Assembly (NCBI RefSeq): GCF_000264785.1
Contig: NZ_AFJI01000053.1
Span: 1 to 64,000, forward strand
Reading direction: 5' to 3'
Source: Edwardsiella ictaluri ATCC 33202
GTDB lineage: Bacteria > Pseudomonadota > Gammaproteobacteria > Enterobacterales > Enterobacteriaceae
DNA: 64,000 bases
In this document: one piece after another, positions 58,836 through 64,000 of the stretch
Position numbering within the stretch: position 1 is the first letter of the stretch
How the letters are laid out: every line of letters starts with the position of its first letter
Program-made: the position numbers and the translations under genes
Notes under the pieces: model-generated
Database searches by the model: none
Seen by the model: only the letters and a program-made list of their open reading frames with translations
What the model was told of the DNA's origin: nothing

Positions 58836-59588
58836 TTACAGGATATCGATGTCGGCCACGGAGGGGTAAATATAGCTGGGGCGGAAGGGCATGGTGTCCA
58901 CGTCCTCCAGGGTGGAGACGCCGGAGAGCACCAGGATGGTCTCCAGCCCCGCCTGAAAGCCGGCCAGAATATCGGTTTTCAGGTTATCGCCGACGATCAC
59001 CGTGTTTTCCGAATGGGCCTGCATCTTGTTCAGCGCGGCGCGGATAATCCACGGGCTGGGTTTGCCGACAAAAAAGGGTGAACGCCCGGCGATCAGTTCA
59101 ATCGGTGCGCACAGGGCGCCGCAGGCGGGAAAGAAGCCGCGGCCGTGGGAGTCGGGGTTGGTGGCGATAAAGCGCGCGCCATGGGCGACGAAGTAGGCCG
59201 CCTTGTGGATCATCTCCCAGTTATAGGAGCGGGTCTCGCCAACGATCACGAAGTCCGGGTTGATGTCGGTAATGGTGAAACCGGCCTTGTACAGCTCGTG
59301 GATCAGTGCCCCCTCGCCGATGACGTAGGCTTTCTTGCCCTCCTGTCGCCTGAGGAAATCAGCGGTGGCCATGGCGGAGGTATAGAACACCTGCTCAGGG
59401 ATGTCGATGCCGGCGGAGGCAAAACGGTTGGCCAGATCCTGCCCGGTCTGTGAGGGGTAGTTGGTCAGGATCACCAGCGGCATCTCCCGCTGCTGCAGTC
59501 GCTGTAAAAACTCACGGGCGCCGGGAACCGGCGTATTATCGTGCATCAGGACGCCGTCGATATCGCAAATAACGCTTTTTATTGTCAT
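58836..59588 (-). CDS. nagD: NagD, HAD-family nucleotide phosphatase
   Basis: A sugar/nucleotide phosphatase with preference for UMP and GMP in E. coli. 250 residues from ATG 59588, the E. coli length; the frame extends to 59687 without conservation. HAD motif I as CDIDGVLMHDN (about 8-18), VILTNYPSQTGQDLANRFAS, the C2 cap with FVIVGETRSYNWEMIHKAAY, and motif IV IVGDNLKTDILAGFQAGLET (about 199-218). It is separated from nagC by the reversed alaX-like gene and so may need its own promoter. Confidence 0.95.
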   Translation of the reverse strand: MTIKSVICDIDGVLMHDNTPVPGAREFLQRLQQREMPLVILTNYPSQTGQDLANRFASAGIDIPEQVFYTSAMATADFLRRQEGKKAYVIGEGALIHELYKAGFTITDINPDFVIVGETRSYNWEMIHKAAYFVAHGARFIATNPDSHGRGFFPACGALCAPIELIAGRSPFFVGKPSPWIIRAALNKMQAHSENTVIVGDNLKTDILAGFQAGLETILVLSGVSTLEDVDTMPFRPSYIYPSVADIDIL

Positions 59589-59769
59589 ATCTTGGAGCTT
59601 CTCGTTGATAATGCAGTTAAAGACTATACCACGGCTGAGCGTATTATCGCCTGCTTCGCGCCCGCCCGCAGGGTCGGATGATGGCAATCAGGGAGGCGAT
59701 CACCGGTCGTGGCGTTAGCGTCAGAGGGACGGACGGGGATACCCTGATCGGGATACATTGAGGATGAAT

Positions 59770-60531
59770 ATGGAATTTCACTATGACCGCGTCTACGCGC
59801 AGCCGGCGACGCAGCGGATATATAATCAGGAGTCTTACCTGACCACCCTGGAGGCCACGCTGCTGTACCTTGAAAACGACCTGGCGGTGTTCGACAGGAC
59901 GATCTTCTACGCCGAGTCAGGGGGGCAGGTTTGCGACGTCGGGTCAATCCGCGCCGTCGTGGGGGGGGCGCCTTGTCCGGTGGTTGATGTGCAGCATAAG
60001 CTGGGACACAGGCTGTATATCAAGCGTGAGGGGGTTAACGTACCGTTGGTGGACGTAGAGACGCGGATCGTGCACCGCCTGGCCTATGCACCGAATCTAC
60101 AGCCCGGCGACCGCGTGATCATGCAGATCAACTGGTCACGACGCTATGCCATCATGCGTCACCATACGCTGGCGCACTTTCTGTTTTCTGCCTTTAGCCG
60201 CCACTTCAGCGCCAGTGCCAGCGTCAAGGGGTGTATCATCGATGCGCAAAAAGCGGTGTTCTCGCTGGATAAAAAGCTGAGCGATGATGATTTTTCCGCC
60301 ATACAGTCCTATACCCGCGAAATGCTGGCGCAGGGTAGCCCGATGTGGATTGAACCGGCGCCGGAGACGGACACACTCTTTTACTGGAACTATGGTGAGA
60401 CCATCATTCCATGTGGTGGCACCCATGTGCAGGCGCTGGCCGAAATCAGCGATGCGGCGATCTTTTTCCATAAAAAGAACACCGGCCGCAAGCGCTGCCG
60501 GATCTCTATTGCGCTGCAGCCCTTGGTATAA
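59770..60531 (+). CDS. AlaX-type alanyl-tRNA editing protein
   Basis: Free-standing editing domain that hydrolyses mischarged tRNA-Ala (Ser or Gly). 253 residues from ATG 59770, chosen because GAGG is six bases before it; an ATG at 59764 is possible. The zinc ligands are in MRHHTLAHFLF (HxxxH, about 134-144) and CGGTHVQALAEI (Cys-x3-His, near 218). The N-terminal barrel has TIFYAESGGQVCDVGSI, typical of AlaX-L. No catalytic synthetase part is present. It lies reversed between nagD and nagC, an arrangement absent from E. coli. Confidence 0.85.
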   Translation: MEFHYDRVYAQPATQRIYNQESYLTTLEATLLYLENDLAVFDRTIFYAESGGQVCDVGSIRAVVGGAPCPVVDVQHKLGHRLYIKREGVNVPLVDVETRIVHRLAYAPNLQPGDRVIMQINWSRRYAIMRHHTLAHFLFSAFSRHFSASASVKGCIIDAQKAVFSLDKKLSDDDFSAIQSYTREMLAQGSPMWIEPAPETDTLFYWNYGETIIPCGGTHVQALAEISDAAIFFHKKNTGRKRCRISIALQPLV

Positions 60532-60550
60532 CAGAAGCGCCGTGTGCGAC

Positions 60551-61777
60551 TCAGTTGTGATGCTCCAGCAGACGCTGTAGCAGCACACCGTTCAGCATGG
60601 CGCGCTTGACCAGTGCAAAGGCGCCGATGGCGGAGCGGTGGCTCAGTTCAGAGGTGACCACCGGCAGATTGTGGCGGAACTCCTTCAGTGCCTGGGTCTG
60701 GATGCAGCGCTGAATGGCCGGCAGCAGGATCTTGTCCGCTTCGGTTATCTCGCCGGCGATGATGACCTTCTGTGGGTTGAACAGGTTGATGGTGATGGCG
60801 ATGGCGCGCCCCAGGTAGTGACCCACCCGTGCAATCACCTCTACGGCCAAGGGATCGCCGCGGTTGGCGGCCCGACAAATCGTGTTGATGGTACAGTTGT
60901 CAACCGTCAGGCTGCTGGGGTAGCCCTGCTCCAGCAGGCGGCGGGTATGTTGTTCGATAGCCGCATTGGCCGCCACGGTCTCCAGACAGCCAAAGTTACC
61001 ACAGTGGCAGCGTTCTCCCAGCGGATCTATCTGGATATGGCCAATCTCACCGACGTTGCCGTTGCTGCCGAGAAAGATATTCTCATCCACGATGATCCCG
61101 GCACCGGTGCCGCGGTGCAGCCGCACCAGGATCGAATCCCGGCAGTCACGGCTGGCGCCGAAGTAGTGTTCAGCCAGCGCCAGGCTGCGGATATCGTGAC
61201 CGATAAAGCAGGCCAGGCGGAAGCGCGCCTGCAGACGTTCAACCAGCGGCCAGTCGCTGACGGTGATGTGCGGCATGTAGCGGACGATCCCGAGCTCCGG
61301 ATCGACCAGGCCGGGCAGCATCAGGGCGATGGCAATAAGCTCGCGGATCTTGCGCTGGTAATCGTTTATAAAGTGGTCGATGGCCTGAAACAGGGCGTGC
61401 TCGACGGTCTCCTGGGTACGCTGCGGCAGCGGGTAGTGCGTCTCTGCCAGCACTTTGCCGCTGAGGTCATACAGGGTGATGGTGGCGTCATAGCGGCCCA
61501 GCCGAATGGCAATAGCCTGGAAGTGGCGCGTCTCGGTGACGATGGAGATAGCGCGCCGCCCACCGGTGGAGGCCTGCTGATCGACCTCTTTGATCAGCCC
61601 GCGCTCCAGCAGATGGCGGGTGATTTTTGTGACGCTGGCGGGGGCCAGCTGGCTGTATTCGGCAATCTGAATACGTGAGATCGGTCCCTGCTGATCGATC
61701 AGGCGGTAGACCGCTGCGCTGTTCAGCTGCTTTACCAGATCGACATTACCAATTTGTCCCTGTCCGCCAGTGGCCAT
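60551..61777 (-). CDS. nagC: NagC, ROK-family repressor of amino-sugar genes
   Basis: It represses nag and related genes unless GlcNAc-6-phosphate is bound. 408 residues (E. coli 406). N-terminal winged helix-turn-helix (about 30-75: GPISRIQIAEYSQLAPASVT), the ROK domain with LVRLHRGTGAGIIVDENIFL and EIGHIQIDPLGE, and the zinc-binding CHCGNFGCLET (about 250-260). GTG 61780 is next to ATG 61777; I use the ATG. Downstream of nagA, as in E. coli. Confidence 0.95.
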   Translation of the reverse strand: MATGGQGQIGNVDLVKQLNSAAVYRLIDQQGPISRIQIAEYSQLAPASVTKITRHLLERGLIKEVDQQASTGGRRAISIVTETRHFQAIAIRLGRYDATITLYDLSGKVLAETHYPLPQRTQETVEHALFQAIDHFINDYQRKIRELIAIALMLPGLVDPELGIVRYMPHITVSDWPLVERLQARFRLACFIGHDIRSLALAEHYFGASRDCRDSILVRLHRGTGAGIIVDENIFLGSNGNVGEIGHIQIDPLGERCHCGNFGCLETVAANAAIEQHTRRLLEQGYPSSLTVDNCTINTICRAANRGDPLAVEVIARVGHYLGRAIAITINLFNPQKVIIAGEITEADKILLPAIQRCIQTQALKEFRHNLPVVTSELSHRSAIGAFALVKRAMLNGVLLQRLLEHHN

Positions 61778-61802
61778 CACTCTCTCACCTGTGTGTTGTC
61801 AT

Positions 61803-62957
61803 TCAACCGCCGCGCTGGTAGACGGTTTCGCCGTTAACAATGGTCGTGGTTACCTGGAAGTCGCGGGTAAATGCCGTCAGGTTGGCGACCTTACCCGGTT
61901 CGATGCTGCCCAGCCGCTGCGCGACACCGATGGCGCGCGCCGGATAGAGGCTGGCCATACGCAGTGCTTCATCCAGTGCAATGCCGACATGTTCAACGCT
62001 GTTCTGTACCGCCCCGATCATGGTCAGCGCCGATCCGCTCAGTGTACCATTTTCATCCACTACCAGCCCATTGCGGTAATATACTGTTTTCCCCGCGAAA
62101 ATGAAGCTGTCAATATTTGAACCTGCCGGCGCGGTGGCATCGGTGACCAGCACCAGGTGGTCACCCTTAAGCTTTTTCGCCATGCGGATGTTCGGCCAGG
62201 CCACGTGGTGTCCGTCGGCGATGATGCCGGTATACACTTCTGGGGTGTCGAAGATGGCGCCCATCAGCCCCGGGGCGCGGCCACTGATCGCCGGCATCGC
62301 ATTGTAGAGGTGGGTGGCAAAGCGCATTCCGGCGGCGAAGCCGCGGCGTGCCTCCTGGTAGCTGGCGTTGGAGTGGCCGGCGGAGACCACGATCCCGGCG
62401 GCGCGCAGCTGTTGAATGGCCGCGTCGTCGCTCATCTCCGGCGCCATGGTCACCTTGACGATGGCCTCGGCGTGGCTGCAGATAAAGTCAAGCATGGCGC
62501 GATCCGGGCGGCGGATATAGCGCGGATTGTGGGTACCCTTTTTCTCCGGGCTGATATAGGGCCCTTCAATATGCAGGCCCAGCGCCTGGTTACGGTGACG
62601 GCGCAGATAGGAGTGCATCACCGTAATGCCGCGCTGCATCATGGCGTCGCTGCAGGTGATCAGCGTCGGCAGGTAGCTGGTGCAGCCGGCGCGCTCGTTG
62701 GTGCGCTGCATGATCTCCAGCGTCTGCTCGCTGACGGCCTCTTCGCTGTCGTTAAACTGCACGCCACCGCAGCCGTTGAGCTGAACGTCGATAAAACCGG
62801 GGGCCAGGATGGCGCCGCCCAGATCGCGGGTGGTGATATCCGGTGCGAGCGCAGACTCGGGACAGATTTTTTCAATTAAACCATTGGCGATCACCACAGC
62901 ATGGTCGTCAAGAATATCGTGGCCGGTATAAATCCGACAGTGAGTTAAGGCGTACAT
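61803..62957 (-). CDS. nagA: NagA, N-acetylglucosamine-6-phosphate deacetylase
   Basis: It removes acetate from GlcNAc-6-P to give GlcN-6-P. 384 residues (E. coli 382). Amidohydrolase fold: [17 protein letters not shown] (about 54-70), [20 protein letters not shown] (metal Glu, about 124-143), [13 protein letters not shown] (His near 196), [15 protein letters not shown] (His near 217) and [10 protein letters not shown] (Asp near 275). It lies between nagB and nagC in one operon. Confidence 0.96.
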   Translation of the reverse strand: MYALTHCRIYTGHDILDDHAVVIANGLIEKICPESALAPDITTRDLGGAILAPGFIDVQLNGCGGVQFNDSEEAVSEQTLEIMQRTNERAGCTSYLPTLITCSDAMMQRGITVMHSYLRRHRNQALGLHIEGPYISPEKKGTHNPRYIRRPDRAMLDFICSHAEAIVKVTMAPEMSDDAAIQQLRAAGIVVSAGHSNASYQEARRGFAAGMRFATHLYNAMPAISGRAPGLMGAIFDTPEVYTGIIADGHHVAWPNIRMAKKLKGDHLVLVTDATAPAGSNIDSFIFAGKTVYYRNGLVVDENGTLSGSALTMIGAVQNSVEHVGIALDEALRMASLYPARAIGVAQRLGSIEPGKVANLTAFTRDFQVTTTIVNGETVYQRGG

Positions 62958-62979
62958 CACATTCCCCCGGACGTAATTA

Positions 62980-63780
62980 TCAGAGATCTTTCATATTTTC
63001 CGCTTCGAGCTCGCGGAAATAGTTAACGGTTTTAACTTTCAGCTCCATGGTTGCCGGCTGATCGCAGACTACCACGGACTTGGGATGCAGCTGCAGGGCG
63101 CTGATGGTCCACATATGGTTGACGCTGCCTTCGACCGCAGCCTGCAGTGCCAGGGATTTGGCGTGGCCGGTCACCAGGATCATCACCTCCTCCGCATCCA
63201 GCAGGGTTCCCACGCCGACGGTCAGCGCATACTTCGGCACCAGACTGATGTCACCGTTGAAGAAGCGGGAGTTTGCGATACGGGTATCTTCGGTCAGTGT
63301 CTTAATCCGGGTACGTGAAGCCAGCGAAGAGGCCGGTTCGTTGAAGGCGATATGTCCGTCGTTGCCGACACCGCCCATAAACAGATTGATCTTGCCGTAG
63401 GAGCTGATCTTCTCTTCGTAGCGGCGGCACTCGGCGTCCACGTCCGGTGCGTTACCATTTAACAAATTGATATTTTCTTTATGAATATCAATATGGTTGA
63501 AAAAATTATTATACATAAAGCTGTGATAGCTTTCTGGGTGTGACTCTGCCAGGCCAACGTATTCATCCATATTAAAGGTGACGACGTGGCGGAAGCTCAC
63601 CTCACCGGCCTGATAGATCTCGATCAGGCGCTTATAGGTTTGCAGCGGGGTGCTACCGGTCGGCAGACCCAGAACAAACGGGCGCTCGGCAGTAGGTTTG
63701 AACGCGTTGATGCGTTTAACGATATGGCGGGCAGACCACAGGCCAACGTCGGTCGCGTTATGCAGAGGAATAAGTCTCAT
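62980..63780 (-). CDS. nagB: NagB, glucosamine-6-phosphate deaminase
   Basis: It converts GlcN-6-P to fructose-6-P and ammonia, feeding glycolysis. 266 residues from ATG 63780, as in E. coli; AAGGTG lies six bases before. [20 protein letters not shown] (about 36-55), [10 protein letters not shown] with catalytic Asp72, and [20 protein letters not shown] (about 134-153) are conserved. First gene of nagBAC; upstream DNA carries CRP- and NagC-like sites. Confidence 0.97.
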   Translation of the reverse strand: MRLIPLHNATDVGLWSARHIVKRINAFKPTAERPFVLGLPTGSTPLQTYKRLIEIYQAGEVSFRHVVTFNMDEYVGLAESHPESYHSFMYNNFFNHIDIHKENINLLNGNAPDVDAECRRYEEKISSYGKINLFMGGVGNDGHIAFNEPASSLASRTRIKTLTEDTRIANSRFFNGDISLVPKYALTVGVGTLLDAEEVMILVTGHAKSLALQAAVEGSVNHMWTISALQLHPKSVVVCDQPATMELKVKTVNYFRELEAENMKDL

Positions 63781-63885
63781 AGGGCACCTTTTACAAAACG
63801 GGAAACTGAACAAAAAACGGGTTCGGCGCCGGTGATGACCCATTGGCTCCCGGCTCTCCTGCTAAGGAGCCTGGCGCGCCGATTG

Positions 63886-63906
63886 ATTTTTCGAATAATA
63901 AAATAA
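63886..63906. promoter_or_regulatory. Candidate NagC box upstream of nagB
   Basis: ATTTTTCGAATAATAAAATA (63885-63904 area) is an A/T-flanked imperfect dyad of the kind bound by NagC (TTTT and AAAA arms around a central CG/A segment). It lies about 110-125 bases before the nagB start. The match is judged by eye. Confidence 0.4.
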
Positions 63907-63951
63907 GTTTTCATAGATAGCCAGCCTGAAGACAACATTTCACCTATTGTT

Positions 63952-63967
63952 GGTGATAATAATCACA
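63952..63967. promoter_or_regulatory. CRP site in the nagB upstream region
   Basis: GGTGA-TAATAA-TCACA (63952-63967) matches the CRP consensus TGTGA-N6-TCACA at nine of ten positions. A CRP site controls the divergent nagE-nagB promoters in E. coli; a divergent nagE probably starts just beyond the window edge. Confidence 0.8.
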
Positions 63968-64000
63968 AATCAGGAGGTTTTAATTTGCGGAGAAAAATAA

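Overview
The window is chromosomal DNA from an enterobacterium (Enterobacterales). Most genes match Escherichia coli families closely, and the order rihA-gltIJKL-lnt-corC-ybeY-ybeZ-miaB-ubiF-tRNAs-asnB-nagDCAB and leuS-lptE-holA-nadD-rsfS-rlmH-mrdAB-rlpA-dacA-ybeD-lipBA-tatE is the E. coli order around the leuS/nag region. The GC-rich composition together with a carnitine cai-fix locus beside this block makes an Edwardsiella-like (Hafniaceae) genome my best guess; that genus call is inference.

Layout. (1) 1-5.66 kb is an AT-rich accessory segment: an inverse-autotransporter (intimin/invasin-type) adhesin running off the left edge, a PapB-family regulator upstream on the same strand, and an intact IS630 nested in a decayed IS903-type element. 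(2) 5.7-7.5 kb holds a methyltransferase-modD pair with a ModE-like half-site upstream. (3) 7.9-24.4 kb is the carnitine locus: caiF, an Aes-type esterase, yaaU, fixXCBA on the minus strand, then caiTABCD divergent on the plus strand. caiE is absent. A second caiC paralogue plus a small Cys-rich protein follow after a terminator. (4) 24.4-28.5 kb holds a lytic transglycosylase lipoprotein, a nickel/cobalt permease with a textbook NikR operator, an aldo/keto reductase, a small coiled-coil protein and tatE. (5) 28.6-42.3 kb is a long minus-strand housekeeping block for lipoate synthesis, cell-wall elongation, ribosome maturation, NAD synthesis, DNA polymerase III delta, LPS export and leucyl-tRNA synthetase. 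(6) 42.6-54.7 kb holds ybeL, a ruined rihA, the glutamate/aspartate ABC transporter, and lnt-corC-ybeY-ybeZ separated from miaB by an inserted AbgT-type transporter gene. (7) 54.9-58.6 kb holds ubiF, a five-tRNA operon (Met, Leu, three Gln, one with a damaged T-stem) and asnB. (8) 58.8-64 kb is the N-acetylglucosamine cluster nagD-nagC-nagA-nagB, with an AlaX-type tRNA-editing gene placed in reverse between nagD and nagC.

How the parts work together. CaiT exchanges carnitine for butyrobetaine; CaiC/CaiB supply the CoA esters; CaiD hydrates and CaiA reduces crotonobetainyl-CoA, with electrons expected through FixABCX. Overlapping CRP and FNR sites between fixA and caiT fit anaerobic, glucose-sensitive expression together with CaiF. 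The strongest new-looking points are the caiC paralogue with its zinc-ribbon-like partner, the NikR-controlled permease, the gene insertions into conserved blocks (abgT-like, alaX) and the aberrant tRNA-Gln. I did not find a clearly unprecedented multi-gene system.
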